The translations under genes were made by a program, and so were the position numbers. Of a stretch of DNA of 64,000 nt, positions 13,093 through 22,128 are shown one piece after another. Position 1 is the first letter of the stretch, and each line of letters opens with the position of its first letter. Below the pieces are notes generated by a model that saw only the letters and a program-made list of their open reading frames with translations, searched no databases and was not told where the DNA came from. The DNA comes from Phycisphaerales bacterium. GTDB taxonomy: Bacteria > Planctomycetota > Phycisphaerae > UBA1845 > Fen-1342. The stretch is taken from the NCBI GenBank assembly GCA_022839625.1, contig JALHJL010000004.1, forward strand, positions 98,984 to 162,983, given 5' to 3'.

Positions 13093-13704
13093 TTAGCGAC
13101 GGCGAAGCAGCGCCAGCGCACCCAGCGCAACCAGTGCCAGCGAGGCCGGCTCCGGAATCCACTGGACCGTCAGCGTCCCTGTCTCATAATAGCCGTCCCA
13201 GTCATCGACGTAGTCAACATAGGTTTCCCAGAACTCCAGCCGCAGCACGCCATCCGGCCCGACATAGAAGTCCAGACCCAGGTCGACCAGGTCGAGGATG
13301 CCGCCGCTGCTGAAGGTGCCCCAGCCTGAGGAGTTGACACCGGCGCCGGGGGTGATTCCAACGCCGCCGATGATCGCCGAATCGGTGATCTCAATGCGCA
13401 TCTCGCTGAGCCAGCTCGGGCTGTCGGCATACTGCTCGGTGTCCCAGCCGATGCCCGTCACCAAAGCGTCGGGTGCCAGCGCGATGTTCATGATGACGTT
13501 GTCCGGGTCACCGAACCCGTCCATGCTGTCGACGCCGCTGATGTCGATGGCGGTCACGTCGCGTTCGACCACGAAGGTCCCGCCATTGGCGGTGACGGAG
13601 CCATCCAGCGATGTCAGCAGATAGCCGTCGCCGGTCTTATCTGCCATCGCAGCCGGCGCCAGCATGAGTGCCACGGCGCTGGCAAGCACAAGAACTCTAC
13701 TCAT
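13093..13704 (-). CDS. PEP-CTERM secreted protein
   Basis: 203-aa exported protein: signal peptide (MSRVLVLASAVALMLAPAAMA), a beta-rich acidic body, and the C-terminal sorting signal PEPASLALVALGALALLRRR (PEP motif, hydrophobic span, basic tail). PEP-CTERM proteins are handled by an exosortase and typically end up in the extracellular matrix; no exosortase gene is in this window. ATG 13704 is chosen over the upstream ATG at 13740 because a GAGGAGGAATTGAGG stretch precedes it and it begins the signal peptide. A terminator follows directly, so it is monocistronic. The ligand or role of the body is unknown. Confidence 0.88.
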   Translation of the reverse strand: MSRVLVLASAVALMLAPAAMADKTGDGYLLTSLDGSVTANGGTFVVERDVTAIDISGVDSMDGFGDPDNVIMNIALAPDALVTGIGWDTEQYADSPSWLSEMRIEITDSAIIGGVGITPGAGVNSSGWGTFSSGGILDLVDLGLDFYVGPDGVLRLEFWETYVDYVDDWDGYYETGTLTVQWIPEPASLALVALGALALLRRR

Positions 13705-14070
13705 CCTCAATTCCTCCTCTCCAAACAAGCAACAGAACACTCTTGGCCCTGGGCACGGTGCCCAGCCACTGCCAAAACGAACAGGTGAGCGGACTCTCCT
13801 CGCGTCCGCCGAAGTTGGCGATTTATATCATCAAGGGATTGCACCCGGGTGAACCGAGACGCAAACCTCCTCCATCAACGCATTCTAGCACAGGAGTGGC
13901 ATCCATACCAACAGAAATCCCGCGGAAATCCACGCCGAAGGTCCGGCCCCGGTCGACTTCGCTCGCAAGGTCCGGGAAAAGTCTGCCATCGCGGGGCGTG
14001 AACTGCGAACGGCACGGCGTGGTGGGCCTCTGACTGCTCTACTTTTTCCCCAAAGGGGAGCGCCGTTCCA
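13705..14070. other. intergenic stretch between PEP-CTERM gene and palindromic element
   Basis: No gene or recognisable site seen apart from the presumed promoter region of the PEP-CTERM gene at its left edge. Confidence 0.5.
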
Positions 14071-14179
14071 AATCACCGTGCGCAATCATGCGGCGCGGGA
14101 GGGCGAGCCTCCCGCCGAGCCGCGGCTCGCCAGGAGGCTCGCCCTCCCGACGCGCGCCGCCGAATCGCGCACGGTGATT
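14071..14179. repeat. 109-bp palindromic MITE-like element, copy 1
   Basis: Near-perfect palindrome beginning AATCACCGTGCGC and ending GCGCACGGTGATT, with inner arms GGGAGGGCGAGCCTCC and GGAGGCTCGCCCTCCC. A second nearly identical copy is at 59031-59147 and a fragment at 56242-56264. It has no coding capacity. It lies downstream of ftsK. Confidence 0.92.
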
Positions 14180-14253
14180 CAGCAGGTCGGAGGACACCCG
14201 CTCGGATTATCGGCACACGATGGGCTGTGTGCGGGCCGCCCGGGCCGCGCGCG

Positions 14254-16650
14254 TCAATCCGACTGCGACTCCGAGCGCTCCTCCACTTCCTCGCGGTCGC
14301 GCTGCTGCTTCATCGCCTCCCACTCCTCGGCCGTGACCGCCACTTCCCGGGCCTGGCTGCCCTTGTACTCCCCGACGATGCCTGCTTCGTGCATCTGGTC
14401 GATGAGCCGTGAGGCCCGGCTGTAGCCGATGGTCAGCCGGCGCTGGAGCAGACTGACGGATCCGCGGCCGGTGGCGACGATGATGTCCACGGCCTGGTCG
14501 AAGAGTTCGTCGCGCTCGCCGCCGGGGCCGCCCTCGCCGCCGGAGCGGACCAGTTCGGGGTGGAACACCGGCGGTCCCTGGGTGCGGCCGTGTTTGACGA
14601 CGGCCCGCAGCTCGTCATCGTCGACGAAGGTGCCCTGGGCGCGGATCAGCTTGGCGCTGCCGGGCGGCAGGAAGAGCATGTCGCCCTGGCCCATGAGTAC
14701 CTCCGCGCCGTTCTGGTCGAGGACGATCCGGGAATCGAGCCGCGACGACACGCGAAACGCGATGCGGCAGGGCAGGTTGGACTTGATCAGGCCGGTGACG
14801 ACGTTGGCCTGGGGGCGCTGCGTGGAGACGATCAGGTGGATGCCGACCGCGCGGCTCTTCTGGGCGATGCGGCAGAGGAAGAACTCGACCTCCTTGCCGG
14901 AGGTCATCATCAGGTCGGCCAGCTCGTCGATCATGATGACGACGTAGGGCAGCCGGACGGGAATCTTGGCCATCTCGTCGTCGGTGGTGGGCTGGAGGCG
15001 CTCGCACAAGGCCTCGTAGCCCAGGCGGTTGTAGGAGCGGATGTCCTTCACGCCGGCCTCGGCCAGCAGCGCATAGCGTTCGTCCATCTTGGTCGAGGCC
15101 CAATCCAGGATGCTCTCGGCCTTGACGACTTCCGTGACGATCGGGCAGATCAGGTGCGGCACGTCCTTGTACGCCGCCAGCTCGACGACCTTCGGATCGA
15201 CGAGGATCAGATTGATCTCGGAGGGCGTGCGCGTCATCAGGATGGACATGATGAGGCTGTTGATGCAGACGCTCTTGCCAGAGCCGGTCGTACCCGCGAT
15301 GAGCAGGTGCGGCATGCGCGTGAGGTCCGCGGTGAGGGCCTGGCCGGAAGCGTCCTTGCCCAGGAACAGGGGGATGGCCATGTGCTCGGTGCGCGGCGCG
15401 GATTGCGCCATGACGTCGCGCAGCCGAACCTTCTCCTTGTCCAGGTTGGGCACCTCGATCCCGATCGTGCTCTTGCCGGGCAGCGGGGCCACGACCCTTA
15501 CGGCGGGCGCCTTCAGCGCCCGGGCCATGTCGTTGGCGAGCGAGGCGATCTGGCTGACCTTGATTCCGGGTGCCAGCCGGAGCTCGAGCACCGTGATGAC
15601 CGGGCCGGTCTCGATGGCGACGACCTCCACCGCGAGGTGGAACTCGTTCAAGGTCTGTTCCAGCACGTAAGCCTTCTCGCGGCACAGCGCTTCGATCACC
15701 CCCTTGTCCACCGGAACGCCGCGGGTCAGCAGCTCCATCGCGGGAAGCTCGTAGTCATCGTCGGGCACCGCGCGCCGCGGCGGGGCCTCCGCTGCCTTGG
15801 TCGACGCCGGTGAAATGCCGATCTCGCGCACGATCGGCGGAGCGGCGGTCGCCGGCGGCGGCCGGCTGGCGGCGGGCGCGCCGGGCTCCTCGGCCTCCTC
15901 GGCGGGCGCGCGAGCCCTTGCTTTCTGACTTGTCTGGACGTCGGCCACGTGCGCGCGCTGCGGCGGTTTCGCGAGTGCTCGCGGTGGGTCGGCGGCGGTC
16001 GGAGCCTGATTGGCGGACTGGCGCCGCGCGGCCAACGTGCTCGTGACGCCGTTGGCGACGGCGCTGCTGCCGCGGACCAGCACCGGCGCCGAGCTCTGTC
16101 CCGCCCAGCGCAGGGCACGGAACACGCTCATGATCAGGTTGTCGGCGGCAAGCACGAGGCCGACGAGCAGCGAAAGCGAGAGGAACAGGACCGTTCCAAA
16201 GCCCTGGAGGTTGGGCACGAGGAACGCGGCGGTTGCCGTGCCCAGCAGCCCGCCGGGGCCCGTGATGAGGTGCCTGCCCGACGGCGGCAGGAACAGCGTG
16301 GCCAGGGCCGCGGTGGCGGTACAAATCAGCGCCAAGCCGAGGAAGCGAAGCCACGGGTCGTTGAGCCGGCCCCGCCGCGACGCCGCCAGCACGCCGGCGT
16401 TCAGCAGGAACAGCAGCGGATACGTCGCGACGCCGAAGTACGTGAACAGGGAATGGGCCGCCCAGGCGCCCGCGGTTCCACAGAGGTTGTGCGGCGGGGA
16501 TGGGTTGGGCCACACGGTGTCCGACGGGGCGTCGGCGACGTCAAACGTGAGCACGCTTGCCCAGCCGAAGAGGCAAGCCAGCCAGCCCAGTGCGACGAAG
16601 CAGAACCGCAACGCCGCCCGACGCTCATCCGTGCGCGACATGCCGGCCAT
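14254..16650 (-). CDS. ftsK: DNA translocase FtsK/SpoIIIE
   Basis: Septum-located motor that pumps chromosome ends apart and activates XerCD at dif; a xerC-like gene is also in this window. The 798-aa product has four N-terminal membrane spans (residues about 15-180), a short Ala/Pro linker (about 190-275), then the motor with Walker A GTTGSGKSVCINSL (about residue 455), Walker B VVIMIDELADLM, and a C-terminal gamma winged helix (SVSLLQRRLTIGYSRASRLIDQM) that reads KOPS-type sequences. Start ATG 16650 or 16641 (MSRTDERR). The linker is far shorter than in E. coli FtsK and similar to SpoIIIE. Confidence 0.96.
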   Translation of the reverse strand: MAGMSRTDERRAALRFCFVALGWLACLFGWASVLTFDVADAPSDTVWPNPSPPHNLCGTAGAWAAHSLFTYFGVATYPLLFLLNAGVLAASRRGRLNDPWLRFLGLALICTATAALATLFLPPSGRHLITGPGGLLGTATAAFLVPNLQGFGTVLFLSLSLLVGLVLAADNLIMSVFRALRWAGQSSAPVLVRGSSAVANGVTSTLAARRQSANQAPTAADPPRALAKPPQRAHVADVQTSQKARARAPAEEAEEPGAPAASRPPPATAAPPIVREIGISPASTKAAEAPPRRAVPDDDYELPAMELLTRGVPVDKGVIEALCREKAYVLEQTLNEFHLAVEVVAIETGPVITVLELRLAPGIKVSQIASLANDMARALKAPAVRVVAPLPGKSTIGIEVPNLDKEKVRLRDVMAQSAPRTEHMAIPLFLGKDASGQALTADLTRMPHLLIAGTTGSGKSVCINSLIMSILMTRTPSEINLILVDPKVVELAAYKDVPHLICPIVTEVVKAESILDWASTKMDERYALLAEAGVKDIRSYNRLGYEALCERLQPTTDDEMAKIPVRLPYVVIMIDELADLMMTSGKEVEFFLCRIAQKSRAVGIHLIVSTQRPQANVVTGLIKSNLPCRIAFRVSSRLDSRIVLDQNGAEVLMGQGDMLFLPPGSAKLIRAQGTFVDDDELRAVVKHGRTQGPPVFHPELVRSGGEGGPGGERDELFDQAVDIIVATGRGSVSLLQRRLTIGYSRASRLIDQMHEAGIVGEYKGSQAREVAVTAEEWEAMKQQRDREEVEERSESQSD

Positions 16651-17082
16651 CCGTGTTCATTCCCGCGCCCGACTCCTTGCTCAGGGTCCGTTCGTCCGTC
16701 GGCTACGGTCGTGCTTCAGCGGAACTTCGACACAAGACACAAGTGGGGCGGGCCTCGGTGCCTGCCCGGGCGGGCGCGGCCGCCCACTTTGCTTCGCCAA
16801 CGCAGGTCCAACAGTGAGGCAGGACCCGGTATCCTGAGTCCCAGGCTCGCCGGAGTCGTGGGGAGTGCAAACGTCCGGCTGGCACGTGCAAAGCCAGGCT
16901 TCGCACTCCCCGGCTTCCGCGACGAACTTTCAACTCCGGTTCGTAGCATATCGCATTCGACGGCGGATTTCGATAACCTATCTCCCGCGCGCGGCGAGGG
17001 CTGGACCTCGCAGACGACGATTGCCGCCGACGGGCGCGCGCGCACGTCCGCCGGCGTAGCGCCGCACGGCGCAAGGCTCTGT
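16651..17082. other. divergent intergenic region ftsK / mlaE-like
   Basis: 432 bases without a supported gene. It contains an inverted repeat GGGAGTGC (16861-16868) / GCACTCCC (16903-16910) enclosing a small hairpin of the GCAAAGC/GCTTCGC type found elsewhere in the window. The long plus-strand frame running through it into mlaE is an upstream extension of that gene's frame, not coding sequence. Confidence 0.5.
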
Positions 17083-17931
17083 ATGCCGCGAGAAAGCATC
17101 GCTGCCGGGATGGTGGCCAGGATCGGCGCCGGCACAATCGCCGGCGTCACGGGCGCCTTGGCGAGCTTCGGCCGATTCTGGCTGTTCAGCGGCTACACCG
17201 CCTCGTTCATTCCGCTCGAAATGACTTCGGTGCGGGGTTGGCGGCGGTTCTTGCCCCAGTGTTTCCAGATCGGCACGCGGTCGGCACCGGTCATCATGCT
17301 GACGGGGATGTTCATCGGCATGGTCCTGATCGTGCAAGGCTGGGCCCAATTCGACGCCGCGAATATGGCCGACCGGCTCGGGTCGATCGTCATCATCTCG
17401 CTTTGCCAGGAGCTGGGGCCGGTGCTGGCGGGCGTGATGCTGGCGGGCCGGGCGGGCGGCGCTCTGACCGCGGAATTGGGCACCATGAACGTGACCGAGC
17501 AGTTGTTGGCCCTCCGTTCGATGGGCGCCGATCCGATCCGCTACCTGGTTACGCCGCGGTTCGTGGCCTGCGTGCTCCTCACGCCGCTCTTGACCATCTA
17601 TGCGAACCTGATGGGCACGCTCGGCGCGTGGGGCGTGTACGTGCTCGTGTTCCAGGGCCAGTCCGAGCCGTTCTGGTACTACGCGGAGCAGACGGTCGAG
17701 ATGTGGGACGTGGGCAGCGGACTCTTCAAGTCGGTGTTCTTCGGTGCGGCGATCGGGCTGGTGAGTTGCTACAACGGGTTCCACTGCAAGCCGGGAGCCG
17801 AGGGCGTCGGGCGGGCCTGCACGCAGAGCTTCGTTACAAGCTTCATCCTGATCCTGATGTTGGACCTGTTCCTGGGCTTCCTGCTGAACGGCCTGTACAG
17901 CGCCTGGTTCGGCTTCCGGCCGCTGGTGTGA
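17083..17931 (+). CDS. mlaE: MlaE-family ABC transporter permease
   Basis: Integral-membrane permease of the lipid-asymmetry (Mla/Mce) importer family. The 282-aa product has five or six spans and the family signatures GALTAELGTMNVTEQLLALRSMG and IGLVSCYNGF. Coded 12 nt before an MlaF-type ATPase, with which it should assemble. No MlaD (MCE-domain) gene follows; an unrelated flgM does. ATG 17083 is chosen (AAGG 8-11 nt upstream); ATG 17110 is an alternative. The frame extends far upstream but without similarity to the family. Confidence 0.9.
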   Translation: MPRESIAAGMVARIGAGTIAGVTGALASFGRFWLFSGYTASFIPLEMTSVRGWRRFLPQCFQIGTRSAPVIMLTGMFIGMVLIVQGWAQFDAANMADRLGSIVIISLCQELGPVLAGVMLAGRAGGALTAELGTMNVTEQLLALRSMGADPIRYLVTPRFVACVLLTPLLTIYANLMGTLGAWGVYVLVFQGQSEPFWYYAEQTVEMWDVGSGLFKSVFFGAAIGLVSCYNGFHCKPGAEGVGRACTQSFVTSFILILMLDLFLGFLLNGLYSAWFGFRPLV

Positions 17932-17943
17932 GGGCGTCGCGAC

Positions 17944-18729
17944 GTGGAGATCGACCACCCGGTCGTTGAGCTTCGCCGCGTGAGCAAGTCCTTTGGGCGG
18001 CAGCGCGTCCTGGACGACATCGACCTGCGGGTCGAGCGCGGGAAGAACACGGTGATCATCGGCCGGTCCGGCACGGGCAAGAGCGTGCTGCTGAAGCATA
18101 TCGTGGGTCTGCTGCGGCCGGACCGCGGCGAGGTCCACTTCGAGGGCCAGCGCGTCGATCGGCTCACCGAGCGGGCGTGGGTACCCGTCCGCCGCCAGAT
18201 CAGCTTCGTCTTCCAGCTCAACGCGCTGTTCGACTCCATGACCGTGCTGGAGAACGTCGCCTTTCCGATGACCGAGAATCGCACCGGACGCATCGACCAC
18301 AAGCAGATTCGCGACCTGGCGGCCAGGTGCCTGGAACGGGTCGGACTGACGGGCTTCGAGAAGAAACGTCCGGCGGAGCTGTCCGGCGGCGAGCGAAAGC
18401 GCGTGGCCCTGGCCCGCGCGATTGCGATGGACCCCCCGCCCAAGGTGATCCTGTACGATGAGCCGACCGCGGGCCTCGATCCCCAGCGGTCAAACGGGAT
18501 CAACAAGCTCATCCGGCAGATGCAGCGCGACTTTCAGGTCACCGGCGTCGTAGTCACGCACGACATGCGGAGCGCCGCCGAGGTCGGCGACCGCGTCCTG
18601 ATGCTCTGGGGCGGTCACTTCGTCGCGGACGGCACGCCGCAGGAGGTGATGGAGTCCGAGGAACCCCACGTGCGGCGATTCGTCCAGGGCATCGGCGAGC
18701 CCGGGGACGTCGTTACGTTCACGAGATAG
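17944..18729 (+). CDS. mlaF: MlaF-family ABC transporter ATPase
   Basis: Energy-coupling ATPase partner of the adjacent permease. The 261-aa product shows Walker A GRSGTGKSVLLKHI, a Q-loop at QLNALFDSMTV, ABC signature LSGGERKRVALARA, Walker B KVILYDEPTAGLDP, and switch His in VVVTHDM. The GRSGxGKS and LFDSMTVxENV patterns are typical of the Mla/Ttg2A branch. GTG start at 17944, 12 nt after the permease stop, with GAGGG upstream. Confidence 0.93.
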   Translation: MEIDHPVVELRRVSKSFGRQRVLDDIDLRVERGKNTVIIGRSGTGKSVLLKHIVGLLRPDRGEVHFEGQRVDRLTERAWVPVRRQISFVFQLNALFDSMTVLENVAFPMTENRTGRIDHKQIRDLAARCLERVGLTGFEKKRPAELSGGERKRVALARAIAMDPPPKVILYDEPTAGLDPQRSNGINKLIRQMQRDFQVTGVVVTHDMRSAAEVGDRVLMLWGGHFVADGTPQEVMESEEPHVRRFVQGIGEPGDVVTFTR

Positions 18730-18819
18730 GCGCGACGCCCGATAATAGGTGGTTTCATTTCAGCCGGCGGGCAAGACCGGCCACCGGCCGGGAATCTGGC
18801 CGCCCTCGCGGGGATTTGT

Positions 18820-18848
18820 GAAAGTTTTATGGGGGATTTGACCGATGA
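18820..18848 (+). promoter_or_regulatory. possible sigma-28-type promoter of flgM
   Basis: GAAAGTTT (18820-18827) and ACCGATGA (18841-18848) resemble the flagellar sigma factor consensus TAAAGTTT / GCCGATAA, but the spacing is 13 rather than 11 nt. It lies about 150 nt before the likely flgM start. Offered only because the downstream gene is an anti-sigma-28 factor. Confidence 0.3.
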
Positions 18849-19000
18849 TCTCATGACGAGCGAGTAAACCCACGGTGCGCGTGGCTTGTCGAGGGACCGG
18901 CAGGCGCGGCACCGTCCGCAAAATGACCCCAGCCAACACGGAGGGCGAACCGGAGGGCATCGACCCATTGTGGCCGGCGTCCTCGGAGGCCGCGAAACCC

Positions 19001-19294
19001 ATGAGTGACGTTGGATGCGTCCAAGGCCAGAAGCTCGCGTCTGTGTTGCAGGCGAAGCCGGCGCCGCAGCACGACCCGCACGCGAAACCCGCGAAGATCG
19101 ATGCGAACGCCGGCGACCGTGTCGAACTATCAGACGCCGCGGCGCGAATCAACGTGCAACCCGGCCCGCCGGACGTGAGCGAGCAGCGAATCGCGGACAT
19201 TCAGGCGCGCATCGCCGCGGGCACTTACCTCACGCCGGACAAGCTCGACGCGGCCATCGCCGGGCTCTGGCAAGACATCGTGGGCGGCGAGTAG
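19001..19294 (+). CDS. flgM: anti-sigma-28 factor FlgM
   Basis: Small inhibitor of the flagellar sigma factor, exported when the hook is complete. From ATG 19001 the product is 97 aa, the usual FlgM size. The features are GDRVELSDAAARI followed by the C-terminal sigma-binding helices DVSEQRIADIQARIAAGTY and KLDAAIAGLWQDI. GGAGG lies about 11 nt before this ATG; the frame is open to 18875, giving longer but less likely starts (18923). It stands alone here, with no other flagellar gene in the window. Identification rests on the C-terminal pattern. Confidence 0.72.
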   Translation: MSDVGCVQGQKLASVLQAKPAPQHDPHAKPAKIDANAGDRVELSDAAARINVQPGPPDVSEQRIADIQARIAAGTYLTPDKLDAAIAGLWQDIVGGE

Positions 19295-19306
19295 TTACGC
19301 GGTACC

Positions 19307-19384
19307 CCTCGGCCTATGAGCGATGTTGGCGGGCGGGACGCCCACCCCACCCAGTAGCGGCCGACCTCCTGGTCGGCCGCTCCG
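19307..19384. repeat. mosaic dispersed repeat with hairpins
   Basis: A GCGATGTTGGCGGGCGGGAC-type unit followed by a GTAGCGGCCGACC, TCCT, GGTCGGCCGC hairpin. The first roughly 58 bases recur with a few changes at 48766-48827, although the second copy carries a different 3' unit. No coding role. Confidence 0.8.
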
Positions 19385-19409
19385 AGCCCGGAGCGCGAGC
19401 GGCGGGCTG

Positions 19410-20954
19410 TCATGGGACAGGTTTTGGCGTTTCGCGCGCGGCGATCGTGACGATGCGCCGGTCGCCGGTCGGCTCGAGGATCTCCAGTTGCAGCTTCGCG
19501 CTCAGCGGCGCCCGTTCCACAACCTGGTTGAGGTCGCACACGGAGCGCACGGGGTTCCCGTTGCAGGCGACGACCAACTCGCCGGCCCGGAGGTCGAGCT
19601 GCCCCTTCGTCTCCGCGTCGAGGTCGCGTACTTCCACGCCGCGCGCCGTCGCGTCATACAACAGTCGCAGCAGTCGCCGGTCATCGGGTCGCCACGTCCG
19701 CACCCGCAGGCCGAGCCGCTCGACGGGACGGTCGACTTCCGCCGACTCCGCGGGCCTGGCGCGCAGGTCCTCCGGCTGCTCGCCCATCCGGACGGCAAGC
19801 TGCTTGACTTGCCGGTCGCGCACCACGCGCAGTCGGGCGCGCTCGTCCGGCCGCAGGTCCGCCACCATCGCCCGAAAGTGCTCGTAGCTCTCCACCGGCC
19901 GGTCGTTGATCGCGACGATCACGTCTTCGACCTGAAGGCCGGCCCGCCCCGCCGGCGAATCGCGCACGATCTGATCCACGAGGATGCCGCGTGCGTCCGG
20001 CAGCCCGAAGATGTCGACGTCCGACTGCGCCAAGGGCAGCGGCACGATGCCCAGGTAGCCGCGCGTTACCCTTCCCCTCGTCTTGAGCTGCTCGGCCACC
20101 TTCACCGCCATGTTGGCCGGGATCGTGAAGGCGATGCCGGCGTTGACCCCGTCGCCGTGCGTCGCGATCGCCGTGTTCACGCCCACGACCTCGCCGCGGA
20201 CGTTCAGCAGGGGGCCGCCGGAGTTCCCAGGGTTGATGGCGGCGTCGGTCTGGATGAAATCCTGGTAGGAGATGTCCACGCCGGCGACGCGGCTGCGCCC
20301 CTTGGCGCTGACGATTCCGTGCGTCACGGTCTGGGCCAGGCCGAACGGCGCTCCGACCGCGACGACCCAGTCACCGACCTCCAAGGCGTCGGAGTCCCCG
20401 AAGGTCAACGGCTGAAGGTCGGGGGCGTCGATCCGGAGCACGGCGAGATCGGTCTTGGGGTCGCAACCGACCAGGGTCGCCGGGTACTCGCGATCGTCCC
20501 ACAGCCCGACGCTGATCCCGTCGCGCCCCTCGACCACGTGGTTGTTCGTCAGAATGTGCCCCTCGCGGTCGATGATGAAACCGCTCGCCGAGCCGGGCGG
20601 CACCCGCCGCAGCCACCGGTCCAACTCCTGGGGCGGGATCATGTCGCGCAGTTGCTCGCGCAGGCGCCGATGTTCCTCACGATCGGCATCGGAGCGTTCG
20701 CCGCCGCTGACGTGGATGTGCACGACTCCCGGCCGGGCGATCTTGGCGACCAGCTTGAATGCGCGCGAGACGGCGTGCACGTCGGCGAGCTCTTCGCGGA
20801 GCGCGATCAACTCATCGCTGCTCGCCTGCGGCCGCCCGCGCTCGAGCGCGAGTGCTGCCCGGCTCGAGGACTGTCCGCCCGCCGCGGCGCCCAACAGCGC
20901 GAGCGTGGCCAAGATTCCGAGGGCCGGCGTCCAGCCCGGTCTGATTGATTGCAT
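19410..20954 (-). CDS. Deg/HtrA-type serine protease with PDZ domains
   Basis: Exported trypsin-like protease of the envelope stress and quality-control family. The 514-aa product has an N-terminal signal peptide (GILATLALLGAAAGG), a protease domain with the triad His (TNNHVVEG, about 137), Asp (KTDLAVLRID, about 167) and Ser (NPGNSGGPLL, about 243), a clear PDZ domain (RGYLGIVPLPLAQ to about 405) and a second PDZ-like region at 440-510. Single gene, starting at ATG 20954. The allocation to DegP, DegQ or DegS type is not possible from sequence reading alone. Confidence 0.94.
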   Translation of the reverse strand: MQSIRPGWTPALGILATLALLGAAAGGQSSSRAALALERGRPQASSDELIALREELADVHAVSRAFKLVAKIARPGVVHIHVSGGERSDADREEHRRLREQLRDMIPPQELDRWLRRVPPGSASGFIIDREGHILTNNHVVEGRDGISVGLWDDREYPATLVGCDPKTDLAVLRIDAPDLQPLTFGDSDALEVGDWVVAVGAPFGLAQTVTHGIVSAKGRSRVAGVDISYQDFIQTDAAINPGNSGGPLLNVRGEVVGVNTAIATHGDGVNAGIAFTIPANMAVKVAEQLKTRGRVTRGYLGIVPLPLAQSDVDIFGLPDARGILVDQIVRDSPAGRAGLQVEDVIVAINDRPVESYEHFRAMVADLRPDERARLRVVRDRQVKQLAVRMGEQPEDLRARPAESAEVDRPVERLGLRVRTWRPDDRRLLRLLYDATARGVEVRDLDAETKGQLDLRAGELVVACNGNPVRSVCDLNQVVERAPLSAKLQLEILEPTGDRRIVTIAARETPKPVP

Positions 20955-21103
20955 GACCGTCGGTGCTCCTGATCCGACTCCGCGCGGCCCTCCACCAGGC
21001 CGGCATCGCGCCGGTGCGTCACCGGCATTCTATTGTATCCGTGGGAAGGCGAGTCCACGCCTGCGACGAGCGGCCGGATGGGGAACCGCACTTCATGCGG
21101 GCT

Positions 21104-21178
21104 ACTTCTCGGTCAGTTCCAGCGCGCCGTTCCAGTCCTCCCGCGGGGGTTCCGCCATGTACCGCTGCACCGCCGCGG
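21104..21178. repeat. 75-bp direct repeat, left copy (orphan gene 3' end)
   Basis: Identical, as far as I can align by eye, to 23175-23249, which is the last 25 codons of the adenylate cyclase gene on the minus strand. This copy preserves the same codons and ends in TAG instead of TGA, but has no gene attached. It marks the left edge of the restriction-modification island. Confidence 0.93.
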
Positions 21179-21304
21179 GGTATGGCCGTGCTCGCGCGGG
21201 ACCGGCGGGCAGCGACGCGAGAATAGCGGCGCGTGAGGCGCGCGGCCGGCAACGAGACAGGGGGCAGTGCTGCGGGCATCACTCGGCCAGGGAAGGCTTC
21301 GAGC

Positions 21305-21348
21305 TTGACACGGGCCCGGATAATACTTATAGTCTCTAGACTGATAGG
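21305..21348 (+). promoter_or_regulatory. R-M promoter overlapping a controller C-box
   Basis: A -35 TTGACA (21305-21310) and a -10 TATAGT (21328-21333) are separated by exactly 17 bp. Overlapping the -10 are two sites, ACTTATAGT(C) at 21325-21334 and (G)ACTGATAGG at 21339-21348, 15 bp apart centre to centre with a 4-bp spacer between AGTC and GACT. This fits the GACTNNNAGTC-N4-GACTNNNAGTC plan of C-protein operators in type II R-M systems; the right site has one changed half. The placement over the -10 and start site suggests direct autorepression by the helix-turn-helix of the downstream protein. The start codon is about 24 nt past the predicted transcription start. Confidence 0.72.
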
Positions 21349-21363
21349 CTGTGCTCGGGTGCG

Positions 21364-22128
21364 ATGCGCTGCATGGCGCGTCCGAGCAAAGTACTGAAGG
21401 CGTTCGGCGAACGCCTGCGCCTGCTTCGCAAAGCGCGCGGCTGGACGCAGGAGGAGTTAGCGCGGCGCACAGAGCGACATTGGACGTACATTGGTGGACT
21501 GGAACGCGGAGAGCGGAACCCGACGCTGGTTGTGCTATGTGACCTGGCGGTTGCGCTCGGTGTGCGGCCGTACGATCTTCTGGATGAAGGTCACCCTCTG
21601 CTCGGCAAGCTGAATTCGACGGCAGGAGACGTCTTCGACGCAATCGACAAGGGCTTTCGGGCTCAAATCGATGTGAAGGGTAAGCTCGCTGAGCTGTATA
21701 TGAGCCGTCAACTCGAGCGGCTGCGCGCGAGCAACATCATTGAGGCGTTCACCTGGCAGGACGTCGACGGCAAACCGGATTTCGTGGTCACGTACCGGGG
21801 TCACGCACTGGCGGTGGAATGCAAGAACATCCGCAATGAGGTCTTTCGGCATCCGCCCTCCTACAAGGTGGAGTTGCAGCGGACGCGCAACAGCATGGAC
21901 GGGACGCCCACACGAGGGTACAAGGCGGACGAGTTCGACGTGCTTGGCGTGGCGTTATTCAATCAGACCGGGCGATGGGATTTCCTCTATGTCGCCACCA
22001 GGTACTTGGAGCGCCGGGCATCAATGCCCGGGTATCTGGCGATCATGCAGCGCGTGCCGATGGTGCCGAACGACACTTGGACGCCGGAGGCACTGCGTGC
22101 GCTCGATGATGCTGTCGGAGGCCGATGA
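21364..22128 (+). CDS. controller-restriction endonuclease fusion (XRE HTH + PD-(D/E)XK)
   Basis: 254-aa product. Residues about 10-70 are an XRE/C-protein type helix-turn-helix (FGERLRLLRKARGWTQEELA, then LERGERNPTLVVLCDLAVAL). Residues about 95-235 look like a PD-(D/E)XK nuclease: GKLAELYMSRQLERL helix, KPDFVV (about 137-142), then LAVECKN (Glu-Cys-Lys, about 152-154), a helix and strands. Both partners of a normal C and R gene pair are therefore in one chain. The methyltransferase start overlaps its stop by 4 nt. An operator-like C-box overlaps its promoter. ATG 21364 and ATG 21376 (MARPSKVLKAF) are both possible starts; neither has a Shine-Dalgarno, as is common for controller genes read from short leaders. 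Recognition sequence unknown. Confidence 0.8.
   Translation: MRCMARPSKVLKAFGERLRLLRKARGWTQEELARRTERHWTYIGGLERGERNPTLVVLCDLAVALGVRPYDLLDEGHPLLGKLNSTAGDVFDAIDKGFRAQIDVKGKLAELYMSRQLERLRASNIIEAFTWQDVDGKPDFVVTYRGHALAVECKNIRNEVFRHPPSYKVELQRTRNSMDGTPTRGYKADEFDVLGVALFNQTGRWDFLYVATRYLERRASMPGYLAIMQRVPMVPNDTWTPEALRALDDAVGGR

Noticed and set aside
15949..17082. Long N-terminal extension of the MlaE frame
   Set aside because: The extension is antisense to ftsK for most of its length and has no MlaE-family sequence; the family begins at about 17083.
18820..18848. Firm call of a sigma-28 promoter at flgM
   Set aside because: The -10-like box is good but spacing is off by 2 nt, so it is kept only as a weak candidate.
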